Positions 1 through 10,573 of a stretch of 55,106 nucleotides of DNA are shown here, piece by piece (within the stretch, counting starts at the first letter, position 1; each line of letters opens with the position of its first letter). The notes below the pieces were generated by a model that did not search any database, was not told the origin of the DNA, and saw only the letters and a list, made by a program, of their open reading frames with translations. This stretch comes from Bacillus australimaris (GTDB lineage: Bacteria > Bacillota > Bacilli > Bacillales > Bacillaceae): positions 1 to 55,106 of the forward strand of contig NZ_LGYN01000004.1 in assembly GCF_001307105.1 (NCBI RefSeq), given 5' to 3'. Made by a program: the position numbers and the translations under genes.

Positions 1-21
1 TTGTTTAGTTTTCAAAGATCA
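1..21 (-). promoter_or_regulatory. 16S rRNA leader (boxA-like) at the window edge
   Basis: Read on the minus strand the last bases are TGATCTTTGAAAACTAAAC followed by AA, the motif that lies shortly before 16S rRNA genes in Bacillus. The 16S gene itself would begin just outside the window. In B. subtilis an rRNA operon (rrnJ) follows lysS, which fits. Confidence 0.75.
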
Positions 22-51
22 TCTTCGTTATCGCTCGTAAGCGACTTTAAT

Positions 52-81
52 ATCTTAACATTTTGTATCGGTTAAAGTCAA
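52..81 (-). promoter_or_regulatory. rRNA operon promoter P2 (SigA)
   Basis: On the minus strand TTGACT (76-81) and TAAGAT (52-57) are separated by 18 bases. It is the second of two tandem promoters leading into the rRNA leader. Confidence 0.7.
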
Positions 82-137
82 GAAATTTTTTCAATTTCTT
101 TTTTTAACCTCGTTGCTGTTTTGCGGCAACGAATAAT

Positions 138-166
138 AATATACCATCTTGAATCTTTCCTTGCAA
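138..166 (-). promoter_or_regulatory. rRNA operon promoter P1 (SigA)
   Basis: On the minus strand TTGCAA (161-166) and TATATT (138-143) are separated by 17 bases. It sits about 85 bases upstream of P2 and just past the lysS terminator. Tandem P1/P2 promoters are usual for Bacillus rRNA operons. A small hairpin (CGTTGC/GCAACG, 111-131) lies in the P1-P2 interval. Confidence 0.7.
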
Positions 167-199
167 TAGTTTTTTTAAAAAAAGTTTCATTTTATGAAA

Positions 200-230
200 A
201 ATAAAAAGCGCCATTGATAAAATGGCGCTT
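200..230 (-). terminator. lysS terminator
   Basis: The 8-9 bp stem AGCGCCATT/AATGGCGCT (207-229) is followed on the minus strand by a T-rich tail. It lies 12 bases after the lysS stop codon. Confidence 0.9.
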
Positions 231-241
231 CGATTGATGTA

Positions 242-1741
<1,500 letters not shown>

Positions 1742-1779
1742 TTATATCACTCCAATAATGTATTTTGCAGAGAAAAGCA

Positions 1780-1808
1780 GAAAAACTGCCAGTATATGCA
1801 CTAGCAGT
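1780..1808 (-). terminator. Terminator between dusB and lysS
   Basis: On the minus strand a fully paired 9 bp stem (ACTGCTAGT/ACTGGCAGT, one G-U pair) with a 6-base loop is followed by TTTTTCTG. It probably reduces read-through from the folate operon into lysS. Confidence 0.8.
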
Positions 1809-1831
1809 GAGCTACAAAAAGAAAGATAGTC

Positions 1832-2833
1832 TTATCCTACTTTTATACTTTGAAGCTCTTTTGCCTCGGCTTCGATCGTAAAGTTATCAAGAACTTGTAC
1901 AAGCTCCGCTCTCGTTTCACTTTGATTGATTTGATTTCTTACGTCAGCGTTGCCGCGGACCCCTTTTAAGTACCATGCTGCGTGCTTTCTCATTTCTCTG
2001 ACAGCCACGCGCTCGCCTTTCAGGTCAATGAGCCTGTCTAAGTGAAGTTTGCACACTGACATTTTCTCACGCACGTTTGGCTCTTCTTTTAGTTCACCCG
2101 TTTCTAAATAATGAACCGTTCGATAAATCATCCACGGGTTTCCTAGTGCGGCTCTTCCGATCATGACAGCGTCGACACCTGTTTCATCAAGCATACGTTT
2201 TGCATCTTGAGGGGTTTTAACATCACCGTTGCCGATGACAGGAATTGAAACAGATTGTTTGACCTCTTTTATGATGTCCCAATTCGCTGTTCCTTCGTAC
2301 ATTTGCACCCGTGTCCGTCCATGAAGCGCAACCGCTTGTCCACCTGCTCGTTCAACTGCACGGGCATTGTCGATAGCAAAGATATGGTCTTCGTCCCAGC
2401 CCATTCTCATTTTCACTGTAACTGGTTTATCTACAGCTTCTACGACAGCAGAGACCATTTCATAAATCTTGTTTGGATCAAGCAGCCATTTCGCTCCTGC
2501 ATCACATTTTGTAATTTTCGGTACAGGACAGCCCATGTTGATATCAATAATGTCCGCCGTTGTATGTTGGTCTACAAACTTTGCCGCTTCGACGAGTGTG
2601 TCTTTTTCCCCTCCAAATATTTGAAGGCTCAAAGGCTTTTCCCGTTCATCGATGTAGAGCATACCCATTGTTCTCGCATTATTGATCAGGATTGCTTTGT
2701 CACTCACCATTTCAGCGCAGACTAAGCCCGCTCCAAACTCTTTGACTGTCAGTCTGAAGGCAGAGTTGCACACACCAGCCATTGGTGCGAGCACTACTTT
2801 GTTTTTAATCTCGATATCTCCGATTTTAAACAT
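1832..2833 (-). CDS. dusB: tRNA-dihydrouridine synthase, DusB type
   Basis: Flavin enzyme that reduces specific uridines in tRNA to dihydrouridine, using FMN and NAD(P)H. It is 333 residues long. The N-terminal TIM barrel begins with the family signature LAPMAGVCNSAFR. The catalytic cysteine is C102 in NMGCPVPKI, and the phosphate-binding GNGDV and IGRAALGNPW segments follow. Its start overlaps the yazB stop by 8 bases, so the two are translationally coupled. It corresponds to B. subtilis yacF at the distal end of the pab-fol operon. Confidence 0.95.
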   Translation of the reverse strand: MFKIGDIEIKNKVVLAPMAGVCNSAFRLTVKEFGAGLVCAEMVSDKAILINNARTMGMLYIDEREKPLSLQIFGGEKDTLVEAAKFVDQHTTADIIDINMGCPVPKITKCDAGAKWLLDPNKIYEMVSAVVEAVDKPVTVKMRMGWDEDHIFAIDNARAVERAGGQAVALHGRTRVQMYEGTANWDIIKEVKQSVSIPVIGNGDVKTPQDAKRMLDETGVDAVMIGRAALGNPWMIYRTVHYLETGELKEEPNVREKMSVCKLHLDRLIDLKGERVAVREMRKHAAWYLKGVRGNADVRNQINQSETRAELVQVLDNFTIEAEAKELQSIKVG

Positions 2834-3059
2834 CTTTTCCCCTCCCTTCTTCTTTAAGAATTGGCGAAAGTTCTTCCACCGTTATATTTAAAGCATCTGC
2901 TATTTGACCAACCAATTGGTTTGTTGGTAATCGATTGCCGCGCTCAATTTCTCCTAAGACAGAGACAGAGATGCCCAGTCTTTTCGCGAACCCTTCCTGA
3001 GTATACCCTTTTAGCTTTCGGTATGCACGAATTCTTCTACCCCACATGTCTTTTTCCAT
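2826..3059 (-). CDS. yazB: YazB, small XRE-family helix-turn-helix protein
   Basis: A 77-residue putative DNA-binding protein of unknown target. Almost all of it is an XRE/Cro helix-turn-helix domain (about residues 6-60, with YTQEGFAKRLGISVSVLGEIE as the recognition region). I chose the ATG at 3059 because AAGAAGGTG sits 7 bases upstream; a longer reading frame to 3119 has no better ribosome site. It overlaps folK by 49 bases and dusB by 8, the arrangement conserved in Bacillus folate operons. Whether it regulates the operon is not visible here. Confidence 0.9.
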   Translation of the reverse strand: MEKDMWGRRIRAYRKLKGYTQEGFAKRLGISVSVLGEIERGNRLPTNQLVGQIADALNITVEELSPILKEEGRGKDV

Positions 3060-3514
3060 ATGCTTACACCTTCTTGGTCTGTTACGGCATTTATTTGTAC
3101 TTCGCCTATTTCTGGGCAAATCTCACTCATCGGGACAAGAACGAATAAACGTTCGTACATTCTAGGATGCGGCACTACAAGTTGTTCTGTTTCAATATTT
3201 TCACGATTATAAAGTAAAATGTCAAGATCAGCCGTTCGCGGCCCCCATCTCACTTCTCTTGTTCTGCCTAACTCTTGCTCGATTTTCTGAGTAAGCGACA
3301 GTAGTTCCTCTGGACGAAGCGAGGTCGAGATTTTGACAGCCATATTTAAAAAATCATCTTGGTTTTCGTAGCCTACAGGTGTTGTTTCATATATCGATGA
3401 AATCAATTCTACTTGAACCTCTGGATGTTCGTGCAGCTTTTTGACGGCTTCTTTTAAATAGGTTTCCTTTTTACCTATGTTCGAGCCTAAAGCAATGTAT
3501 GCGGTATTGTTCAT
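3011..3514 (-). CDS. folK: 2-amino-4-hydroxy-6-hydroxymethyldihydropteridine pyrophosphokinase (HPPK)
   Basis: Transfers pyrophosphate from ATP to 6-hydroxymethyl-7,8-dihydropterin, the step before dihydropteroate synthase in folate synthesis. It has 167 residues, the B. subtilis length. The N terminus shows the IALGSNIG motif. The HPPK signature RWGPRTADLDILLY spans residues 89-102, with D96 and D98 as the expected magnesium ligands. It overlaps folB by 4 bases (ATGA type) and yazB downstream. Confidence 0.97.
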   Translation of the reverse strand: MNNTAYIALGSNIGKKETYLKEAVKKLHEHPEVQVELISSIYETTPVGYENQDDFLNMAVKISTSLRPEELLSLTQKIEQELGRTREVRWGPRTADLDILLYNRENIETEQLVVPHPRMYERLFVLVPMSEICPEIGEVQINAVTDQEGVSIWKKTCGVEEFVHTES

Positions 3515-3873
3515 GTGCGTGATCTCGTCATTTCAATTGCAACGGACTGATAGTGCCCTGGAATTGGCGGGTCTGGCTTGATCACCTTCACTGTACATTC
3601 CTGAACTGTCGGAAAGTCCTTTAACACTTGGTTTGCAATTCTTTCTGTCAGTGTTTCAACAAGATTGACTGGTTCACCTTCTACGATGCTTTTACAGATT
3701 TGATAGAGCTCTGCATAGTTGATGGTCTCATTAAGGTCATCAGTTTGTCCGGCTTTACTTAAATCAAGTGAAGCTGTTAAGTCCACACGGAATCGCTGCC
3801 CTAATTTATTTTCCTCTGCAAATACGCCATGATAGCCGTAAAATTCCATTCCATTTACATATACTTTATCGAT
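3511..3873 (-). CDS. folB: Dihydroneopterin aldolase
   Basis: Converts 7,8-dihydroneopterin to 6-hydroxymethyl-dihydropterin and glycolaldehyde. The conserved EFYGYHGVFAEE segment and the C-terminal KVIKPDPPIPGH segment identify the family. The first ATG (3849) gives only 112 residues and lacks the N-terminal strand DKVYVNG that is normal in the family. Extending to 3873 gives 120 residues, the B. subtilis length, but the codon there is ATC. A GGAGG lies 8 bases before that ATC, and the reading frame overlaps the folP stop by 8 bases. I therefore annotate the AUC start; see findings. Confidence 0.9.
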   Translation of the reverse strand: MDKVYVNGMEFYGYHGVFAEENKLGQRFRVDLTASLDLSKAGQTDDLNETINYAELYQICKSIVEGEPVNLVETLTERIANQVLKDFPTVQECTVKVIKPDPPIPGHYQSVAIEMTRSRT

Positions 3874-4723
3874 GATAAGCGCCTCCCTTATTCAGCATGG
3901 CATCCATCATTTTTGCCATTCTTGCGATTTCTTTTACATCATGAACACGGACCATCGCACTGCCCTTTTGAATCCCAAGACAGACCGTCGCACCCGTTCC
4001 CTCAGTACGTTCTTCAGGCGGAAGGTCTAAGACAGCACCGATGAATCGTTTTCGAGATGTAGCTAGCAGCAGTGGATACCCAAGGTGACAAAAATGTTCG
4101 AGCTCATTCATGACCTTCAGGTTGTCCTCTTTATTTTTCGCAAATCCTACACCTGGATCTAATATGATCATGTCATTATGGACACCTGCTTGTTTAGCAA
4201 TTTGAACACTTTCCTTTAAATCTGCGATCATATCTGAAATAAGGTGTGTGTAGTTTCGCTCAGGCCGGTTGTGCATTAAGATGATGGGCACATTGTGCTT
4301 CGCTGCCACATGTGCCATTTGAGGATCTGCCTTCGCTCCCCATACATCATTAATGATAGAGGCTCCAGCTTTCACCGCTTCATCTGCCACATGGGCTTTA
4401 TACGTATCAATGGAGATCGGGATATCCAATTCTTTTGTGATCTTCTCAATGACAGGAATCACTCTTGAAAGCTCCTCCTGTTCTGAAACATATGCCGCTC
4501 CCGGGCGAGTCGATTCTCCGCCAATATCAATGATATGCGCCCCGTCTTCTATCAACTGCGCTGCATGAGCCAGCGCTTTATCCACTTGATTAAACTTTCC
4601 TCCATCTGAAAAAGAGTCAGGTGTGACATTCAAAATGCCCATGACCAATGTCTTTTCTTCATAACTAAGGGTGTGGTGCTTGGCCTGTATGATTTTAGGC
4701 TGTTTTATCACTTGTTGTGTCAT
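3866..4723 (-). CDS. folP: Dihydropteroate synthase
   Basis: Joins dihydropterin pyrophosphate and p-aminobenzoate to make 7,8-dihydropteroate; this is the sulfonamide target (B. subtilis sul). A TIM-barrel protein of 285 residues from the ATG at 4723, which has AGGTGG 5 bases upstream. A GTG at 4732 is possible but abuts the pabC stop and lacks a site. Signatures are GILNVTPDSFSDGG (near residues 29-42) and DIGGESTRPGA. It lies between pabC and folB in the operon. Confidence 0.96.
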   Translation of the reverse strand: MTQQVIKQPKIIQAKHHTLSYEEKTLVMGILNVTPDSFSDGGKFNQVDKALAHAAQLIEDGAHIIDIGGESTRPGAAYVSEQEELSRVIPVIEKITKELDIPISIDTYKAHVADEAVKAGASIINDVWGAKADPQMAHVAAKHNVPIILMHNRPERNYTHLISDMIADLKESVQIAKQAGVHNDMIILDPGVGFAKNKEDNLKVMNELEHFCHLGYPLLLATSRKRFIGAVLDLPPEERTEGTGATVCLGIQKGSAMVRVHDVKEIARMAKMMDAMLNKGGAYHR

Positions 4724-4732
4724 TGTGTCCAC

Positions 4733-5581
4733 CTACTCTTTATGGTCTTGACGTTCTTTTGTGTATTGCATTCTTAATGTTGTTGAGATTGTCTGGTTGT
4801 CTTTAGGCATGGTGATTTCTCCTATACTCTTGAAAGGGACAACTCCCTGAACAGAATTGGTCATCCATGCCTCATCAGCTGAGAGCAGATGTGAGACCGG
4901 GTATCGCCCTTCCTTTAACGAGGCCCCGATAGTGTGAAGCGTTTCAATACAGTATCGACGAGTGACCCCATTTAAAATGCCTGTATCAAGTGAAGGTGTA
5001 TAGACCATATCACCTTTTCTCCAAAATACATTCGAGGTAATTCCTTCTGCTACATCATCTTCTTTTGTTAAAAAGATACCTTCTAACGACGGGTCATTTC
5101 CCACTTCTCTTTTCGCGATCAGGTTGTTCATATAATGATGAGACTTGAGGCGTCTTTGGCCTTCCGGTGTGTTTCTCCTCGTTTGAAGAATGACTCCCTG
5201 CTTCTCATCTAAAATCGATTCGGACCTGAATGGAGAAATCATGACAAAAACAACAGGCTCTTTATAAGGATCTGCAGAAAATCCATTGCCTCTTCCCGCA
5301 GAAACATTCAAGCGAATTCTCGCATGGCCACCTGCTATTTGGTTTTTAATTAGTAAGGTATGAATGATGTCGAGTACAAATGGTTTCTCTATTGTGGATT
5401 CGATGCAAAGGTCACGTAACGATTGATTGAGCCTTTCAAGATGCCAATCTAACAGGAAGACTTGTCCTGCAAGGCTGGTAAATGTTTCGAATACACCGAT
5501 GCCATATAGAAAACCATGATCAAAAGGAGAAAGAGTCGCGTCTTTCTCCTCTATATACTGACCGTTCAGATAAATGATCAT
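4733..5581 (-). CDS. pabC: 4-amino-4-deoxychorismate lyase
   Basis: PLP enzyme that releases pyruvate from aminodeoxychorismate to give p-aminobenzoate. It has 282 residues and fold-type IV features: [14 protein letters not shown] near the N terminus, the predicted PLP lysine K146 in [11 protein letters not shown], and the EGITSNVF segment. Its ATG overlaps the pabA stop (ATGA), so translation is coupled. Branched-chain aminotransferases share the fold, but the operon context settles the assignment. Confidence 0.95.
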   Translation of the reverse strand: MIIYLNGQYIEEKDATLSPFDHGFLYGIGVFETFTSLAGQVFLLDWHLERLNQSLRDLCIESTIEKPFVLDIIHTLLIKNQIAGGHARIRLNVSAGRGNGFSADPYKEPVVFVMISPFRSESILDEKQGVILQTRRNTPEGQRRLKSHHYMNNLIAKREVGNDPSLEGIFLTKEDDVAEGITSNVFWRKGDMVYTPSLDTGILNGVTRRYCIETLHTIGASLKEGRYPVSHLLSADEAWMTNSVQGVVPFKSIGEITMPKDNQTISTTLRMQYTKERQDHKE

Positions 5582-6171
5582 GCGTTTATTTCATGCCCCT
5601 TTTTACGATAGGTTTCAATGAAATTTCTCAGCATTTCTTTTCCGAAGGACGTCATAATCGATTCAGGATGGAACTGCACACTTTCGATGGGCAATTCTTT
5701 ATGACGAATCGCCATGAGTTCGCCTTCCTTTGTGCTGGCTGTTGCATCAAAGCAATCCGGCAGCGTCTCGTTTTTGACAATTAATGAATGATATCTCGTT
5801 GCGACGAGAGGATTTTGAAGTCCATTAAAGACACCTTTTCCGTCATGTTTAATTTCTGACGTTTTACCGTGCATTAAGCGCTCTGCTCGAACGACATCCC
5901 CGCCAAAGACTTGTGCGATGGATTGGTGACCTAAACACACACCGAAGATCGGAATGTTTCCTGCAAAGTGCTTGATCGCCTCCATACTAATTCCCGCTTC
6001 ATCAGGACTGCATGGCCCTGGAGAAATCATGAGAAAATCCGGCTTGAGCTCTTCGATTTCTTGAATTGTGACTTGATCATTCCGTTTCACGATCAATTCT
6101 TCTCCAAGCTCACCTAAATACTGGACCAGGTTGTACGTAAATGAATCATAATTATCAATCATTAATATCAT
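5578..6171 (-). CDS. pabA: Aminodeoxychorismate/anthranilate synthase glutamine amidotransferase subunit
   Basis: Class I glutaminase that supplies ammonia to PabB. In B. subtilis the same subunit also serves TrpE, because the trp operon lacks its own trpG. There are 197 residues. The catalytic triad is visible as C79 in GVCLGHQ and H168/E170 in VQFHPES. The first ATG has GAGGTG 8 bases upstream and starts 13 bases after pabB. It overlaps pabC by 4 bases. Confidence 0.96.
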   Translation of the reverse strand: MILMIDNYDSFTYNLVQYLGELGEELIVKRNDQVTIQEIEELKPDFLMISPGPCSPDEAGISMEAIKHFAGNIPIFGVCLGHQSIAQVFGGDVVRAERLMHGKTSEIKHDGKGVFNGLQNPLVATRYHSLIVKNETLPDCFDATASTKEGELMAIRHKELPIESVQFHPESIMTSFGKEMLRNFIETYRKKGHEINA

Positions 6172-6184
6172 ACTCTGCTCACCT

Positions 6185-7603
6185 CTAACTCAAAATAGTC
6201 TCTTCTTTGCTCAACTGTAATGCTTTTTTCACTGCATAGGCTTTTTTAATCGATTCTTTATATTCGTGCTTTGATACAGAATCAATGACGATCCCTGCAC
6301 CTGATTGCATAAAGGCTTTTCCTTCTGTACAATACGCAGTCCGAATAACGATATTAAAGTGCATATCTTGATTGAATCCAAACCAGCCTATAGATCCAGT
6401 ATAAAGCCCACGTCTTGTTGGCTCAAGTTCTTCTATGATTTCCATTGTTCTCACTTTTGGTGCACCTGTAATCGTTCCTCCTGGGAATACAGCTCTCATC
6501 ACATCTACTGCATCACATTCATCACGCAGCTCGCCTTGTACATTAGATACAATGTGCATCACGTGTGAATATTTCTCAATCGCCATAAATTCGTTCACTT
6601 TTACTGATCCATAAGTGGATACACGTCCAAGGTCATTCCGCTCAAGATCAACGAGCATCACATGCTCTGCGCGTTCTTTTTCATTTTCAATGAGTTCTTT
6701 TGCCAGCGCTTGATCCTCAGCGTCGTCCTTGCCTCGTGATCTTGTACCCGCAATTGGTCTTGTTTCTAACTGAGTTCCTTTTTTCTTAATAAGCAGCTCT
6801 GGAGAACCACAAACAATCTGAAAATCAGGTGTGTGCAGATAAGACATATAAGGAGATGGATTCACTTGACGTAACGTTTTGTATAAATCATACGGATGCG
6901 TGTGAAGCTGTTCATCTTGTCTGATGGATAAATTCACTTGGAACACATCACCGTCTGCGATATATTGTTTAATTTTCTCTACTGCTACTCCAAAGGTTTC
7001 TTCAGTAAAGGGTGCTGCTGGTACAAATTCTGTAGAAGATACACTGACAGGTGATTGTCCTGATTCCTCTGAAGAGCTTGTCCATTTTTGTTTCCATTCT
7101 TCGAGCCTTTGATGAACTTCACTTACAGGCTCGTCTCCCTCTGTGTGAGTGATCAGCCACAGCACGTGTTCTTCATGATCAAAAACCGCAACATCATTAA
7201 ACACAAGGAAATAAAGATCAGGTGTTTTAAGATCATCAATTGACAGCATCTTAAAATGTTCGATATATCGAGCATAATCATAGCTTAAAAACCCAATCGC
7301 CCCACCTTGAAAGTCGGGGTATTCGTCATTCGTTTCGGTTTGAAGGGTTTGAAACCAATCCGTAAATGCTCTGAATGGATCGCCTTCTTTGAACAGGACC
7401 TCATCTTGGTAATGAATCGTAGTCATCCCGTCTTTCCCCTTCGCTTTAGCGATCGGGTGAATACCAGCAATGCTATATGAACCGCCGCGCGCACTTTCAA
7501 GAAGCACATGGTGTGTTTCACGAGCAGTTAATTGTTCGTATCTTTTCAAGAATGCATCTTTTGTAAAAGGAATTTTGATGCCCGTCGGCCTGCGTTGTGT
7601 CAT
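6185..7603 (-). CDS. pabB: Aminodeoxychorismate synthase component I
   Basis: Chorismate-binding subunit that aminates chorismate for p-aminobenzoate and folate synthesis. From the ATG at 7603 (AAAGGA 7 bases upstream) it has 472 residues; the open frame continues to 7681 without a ribosome site. Conserved chorismate-binding blocks are [32 protein letters not shown] and the C-terminal [10 protein letters not shown]. TrpE is the close relative, but adjacency to pabA, pabC and folP indicates the folate enzyme. It is the first gene of the pab-fol operon. Confidence 0.96.
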   Translation of the reverse strand: MTQRRPTGIKIPFTKDAFLKRYEQLTARETHHVLLESARGGSYSIAGIHPIAKAKGKDGMTTIHYQDEVLFKEGDPFRAFTDWFQTLQTETNDEYPDFQGGAIGFLSYDYARYIEHFKMLSIDDLKTPDLYFLVFNDVAVFDHEEHVLWLITHTEGDEPVSEVHQRLEEWKQKWTSSSEESGQSPVSVSSTEFVPAAPFTEETFGVAVEKIKQYIADGDVFQVNLSIRQDEQLHTHPYDLYKTLRQVNPSPYMSYLHTPDFQIVCGSPELLIKKKGTQLETRPIAGTRSRGKDDAEDQALAKELIENEKERAEHVMLVDLERNDLGRVSTYGSVKVNEFMAIEKYSHVMHIVSNVQGELRDECDAVDVMRAVFPGGTITGAPKVRTMEIIEELEPTRRGLYTGSIGWFGFNQDMHFNIVIRTAYCTEGKAFMQSGAGIVIDSVSKHEYKESIKKAYAVKKALQLSKEETILS

Positions 7604-7693
7604 GTTATCATCCTTTTTCATTTTCATTAACCTTATTGTAATGCAATCCAATTTATTTAGAAAATAGTATTTGCTTTCCATCTTCAGAATTCA

Positions 7694-7720
7694 TGAAAAA
7701 ACCCCAGCAAATGCTGGGGT
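7694..7720 (-). terminator. cysK terminator
   Basis: The perfect 8 bp stem CCCCAGCA/TGCTGGGG with a 2-base spacer is followed on the minus strand by TTTTTTC. It lies directly after the cysK stop and isolates the pab operon. Confidence 0.93.
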
Positions 7721-7727
7721 GATTGGT

Positions 7728-8651
7728 TTAATCAAATTGATAAAGAGGTGTACTAAGGTAACGCTCACCGTTACTTGGGATGATCGCGAGAACCTTTTTC
7801 CCTTTACCGAGCTTCTTCGCTGTTTGAAGTGCTGCGTAAATAGCTGCTCCTGAAGAAATACCGCCAAGAATACCTTCCTCTTTCGCTGCTTTCCTTGCAA
7901 GCTCAAACGCATCTTCGTTTTTCACTTGGATAATGCCGTCATATATTTCTGTGTTCAAGATGGAAGGAACAAAACCTGCTCCAATCCCTTGAATTTTATG
8001 CGGACCCGGCTTTCCGCCTGATAATACAGGGGAATCTGTCGGCTCTACTGCATAAAGCTGAATGGATGGGATGGCTTCTTTTAGGACTTCACCAGCACCT
8101 GTAATTGTACCGCCAGTACCAACACCTGCAATAAATGCATCAAGCTCGCCATCAAACTGTTCAAGAATTTCTTTTCCTGTTGTACGACGGTGAATCTCCG
8201 CATTGGCTTCGTTGCTAAATTGCTGAGGCATGAAGTAACCGTGCTCTTCTGCCAATTCTTCTGCTTTTTTGATAGCACCTTTCATTCCTTCTGCACCTGG
8301 TGTTAAGACAAGCTCTGCACCATAAGCACGTAAAAGATTGCGGCGCTCCTGACTCATCGTGTCCGGCATAACCAAAATTGCATTGATCCCTTTAGCTGCC
8401 GCTACCATCGCAAGGCCGATCCCTGTGTTTCCACTTGTTGGTTCAATAAGTGTGTCGCCAGCTTTTAATGTACCTTTTGCTTCAGCATCTTCGATCATCG
8501 CTAATGCAATACGATCTTTCACACTGCTGCCCGGGTTCATATATTCAAGTTTCAAGTAGACATCCGCACTGTCTTCATCTACTAAACGGTTTAATTTAAC
8601 GACTGGTGTATTTCCTATTAGTTCAAAAACTGAATTTGCAATACGAGCCAT
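7728..8651 (-). CDS. cysK: Cysteine synthase (O-acetylserine sulfhydrylase A)
   Basis: PLP enzyme making cysteine from O-acetylserine and sulfide. It has 307 residues from the ATG at 8651 (AGAGGTG 6 bases upstream). K45 in SSVKDR is the PLP lysine, PTSGNTG (71-77) is the substrate loop and [10 protein letters not shown] binds the cofactor phosphate. In B. subtilis cysK is repressed by CymR, and CysK itself binds CymR. A promoter lies directly upstream; I could not place a CymR site with confidence. Confidence 0.97.
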   Translation of the reverse strand: MARIANSVFELIGNTPVVKLNRLVDEDSADVYLKLEYMNPGSSVKDRIALAMIEDAEAKGTLKAGDTLIEPTSGNTGIGLAMVAAAKGINAILVMPDTMSQERRNLLRAYGAELVLTPGAEGMKGAIKKAEELAEEHGYFMPQQFSNEANAEIHRRTTGKEILEQFDGELDAFIAGVGTGGTITGAGEVLKEAIPSIQLYAVEPTDSPVLSGGKPGPHKIQGIGAGFVPSILNTEIYDGIIQVKNEDAFELARKAAKEEGILGGISSGAAIYAALQTAKKLGKGKKVLAIIPSNGERYLSTPLYQFD

Positions 8652-8694
8652 CACTAACACCTCTATCTCCGAGTAATTTTATTGTATTAATATT

Positions 8695-8723
8695 AAATTA
8701 TCAATTTCGAAAAATTTTGTCAA
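8695..8723 (-). promoter_or_regulatory. cysK promoter (SigA)
   Basis: On the minus strand a perfect TTGACA (8718-8723) lies 17 bases before TAATTT (8695-8700). It begins 6 bases after the yacD stop, with no terminator between, so cysK may be reached by read-through as well as from this promoter. Confidence 0.7.
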
Positions 8724-8728
8724 TGCTT

Positions 8729-9637
8729 TTAGTCCTGCTCGCCATCGTAAAACCATGTGACTTTTGCTTCTTTCCAGAGGGTTTTGACATTCGCCTTTTC
8801 ACCTAAGTCTTCCATTGCGATTTGCCTTTTAATCTGATCTTTGACTTCTTCATAAGAGAAGGAGCGTCCATTTAATTTCTCTTTTAACTGAATGATGGCA
8901 TACCCGTTTTTGGTCTCGATCGGCTCTTTCGTCCATTCATCTGGTTGAAGTTTTTGAGCTTCTTGTATGTATAGCGCTGGGATACTCTCCTGTTCTTCTG
9001 TGACAAACCCAAGATCTCCGCCGTATGGAGAGGTATAGCGGTCGATTGAGCGTTCAGCAGCCACGGCTTCGAAGCTAGATCCACCTTTTAGATCTTTCAA
9101 TACATTCTCAGCCTCGCCCTTTGTCTTTACGACGATATGGCGAATGCGATATGAATCATCATATTGATATAAGTCCTTGTTTTTTTCATAAAACGATTTC
9201 GCTTCTTTTTCAGAAACTACGGCATCTCTTGTTAAAAGCTGCTCTAATAAAATTTGATAACGAATCTGCTCTTTCCATTCTTTTTCACTTGTATGTCCAT
9301 CTTCGTAGAAATTATTAGACACCGCTTTGAGCATGAGCAATTCACGATTGATCTCTTTTGAAGACACCTCCAGCTTGTTTTCTTTCGCAAGCTGATTGAC
9401 CACCTTCTGATTGATCATTTGTTCAAGTGTTGCCTTTCCGTAGCGGTCTTCCATCTTCTTTAACCATTCTTGACGCGTCACCTTCTCTTTTCCAATCGAC
9501 GCAATTTCTTCACCGCTCTTCCCGTTAGAAGAAGCCTGTGACATTTGTGATTTTGTTAATACATAAGCAATGACAACGGCATTAATCATGAGCAACACGA
9601 GAATAAATGTCCATACCACTCTTGCTTTTAGTCTCAT
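8729..9637 (-). CDS. yacD: YacD, membrane-anchored PrsA-like peptidyl-prolyl isomerase
   Basis: A 302-residue probable extracytoplasmic foldase. An N-terminal membrane segment (about residues 8-28, VVWTFILVLLMINAVVIAYVL) has no lipobox cysteine, so it looks like an uncleaved anchor. A SurA/PrsA N-terminal helical region (about 50-150) and a parvulin domain (about 165-260, RIRHIVV, SPYGGDLGFVT, IETKNGYAIIQL) follow. It lies between hslO and cysK, as in B. subtilis. The substrate is unknown. Confidence 0.88.
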   Translation of the reverse strand: MRLKARVVWTFILVLLMINAVVIAYVLTKSQMSQASSNGKSGEEIASIGKEKVTRQEWLKKMEDRYGKATLEQMINQKVVNQLAKENKLEVSSKEINRELLMLKAVSNNFYEDGHTSEKEWKEQIRYQILLEQLLTRDAVVSEKEAKSFYEKNKDLYQYDDSYRIRHIVVKTKGEAENVLKDLKGGSSFEAVAAERSIDRYTSPYGGDLGFVTEEQESIPALYIQEAQKLQPDEWTKEPIETKNGYAIIQLKEKLNGRSFSYEEVKDQIKRQIAMEDLGEKANVKTLWKEAKVTWFYDGEQD

Positions 9638-9660
9638 CTTTCGTCTCCTTTCCTTTATAA

Positions 9661-9693
9661 AAAGAAAACCCGCTGCTTAGAGCTTAGCGGGTT
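9661..9693 (-). terminator. hslO terminator
   Basis: On the minus strand AACCCGCT pairs with AGCGGGTT across an 11-base loop and is followed by TTCTTTTT. The stem begins within the hslO stop codon. Confidence 0.88.
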
Positions 9694-10559
9694 AATTCTT
9701 CACGTAGCTCTTCTAGCTCTTCTTTTGTAAATACATACGTTTCGTTACAAAAATGGCATTGAGCTTCTGCTTGTCCGTCTTGTTCAATCATATCGTCAAT
9801 TTCGGCTTTCCCGAGGCTGATAATGCCATTAGCAAACCGTTCTTTTGAGCAGTTACAAGAGAATTCGACAGGTACAGTTTCTAAAATTTGAGGTTTTTCA
9901 CCAAGTACTTCTTCTAATATTTCTTCCGGTGTCATCCCTTTTTCAATGAGTTTAGAGATGGGTTCAATGGTTGACAGACGCTTTTCTAGTCTTTCAATAA
10001 CAGCATCTTCTGTACCAGGCAGCAATTGAATGATGAAACCTCCTGCTGCAAGGATCGAATTATCTGGATTGACAAGGACGCCTACACCAACAGAGGAAGG
10101 CACTTGCTCAGAAGAGACAAGATAATAGGTGAAGTCATCTCCAATTTCACCTGAGACAATTTCCGTTTGCCCTGTAAAGTGATCCTTCAGCCCGATATCT
10201 TTGACAACACTTAACGTTCCAGATGTTCCGACTGCGCGTCTAACATCCAGCTTGCCATGTTCATTTAAGTCAAAGTGAACTTGTGGGTTTGAGACATATC
10301 CACGCACCTGGCCTTTTGCGTTTCCATCAGCAATGATGGCACCGATTGGTCCACCACCTTCAATTTTGACTGTTAATTTATTCTCGCCTTTCAGCATAGC
10401 ACCCATCATGACTGTTGCTGTCATCGTTCTGCCAATCGCTGCTGATGCAGTGGGCCATGTATGATGTCTTCTTTGTGCTTCATTAATTGTATCTGTTGTG
10501 TTTGCAGCATATGCACGGACTTTTCCATCATATGCTAACGCTTTAACTAAGTAATCCAT
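9684..10559 (-). CDS. hslO: Redox-regulated chaperonin Hsp33
   Basis: Holdase chaperone switched on by oxidation. It has 291 residues, with a C-terminal zinc site made of C235, C237, C268 and C271 (CNC...CHFC spacing). Oxidation of these cysteines releases zinc and unfolds the linker in known Hsp33 proteins. The ATG has AGGAGG 10 bases upstream. It follows coaX by 14 bases, so the two are likely one transcript. Confidence 0.96.
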   Translation of the reverse strand: MDYLVKALAYDGKVRAYAANTTDTINEAQRRHHTWPTASAAIGRTMTATVMMGAMLKGENKLTVKIEGGGPIGAIIADGNAKGQVRGYVSNPQVHFDLNEHGKLDVRRAVGTSGTLSVVKDIGLKDHFTGQTEIVSGEIGDDFTYYLVSSEQVPSSVGVGVLVNPDNSILAAGGFIIQLLPGTEDAVIERLEKRLSTIEPISKLIEKGMTPEEILEEVLGEKPQILETVPVEFSCNCSKERFANGIISLGKAEIDDMIEQDGQAEAQCHFCNETYVFTKEELEELREELTR

Positions 10560-10573
10560 TTAATTTAAACCTC

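Noticed and set aside
4353..4568. Plus-strand open frames inside minus-strand genes (this and many others)
   Set aside because: They are shadows of the real genes: no ribosome sites, odd composition and no recognisable families.
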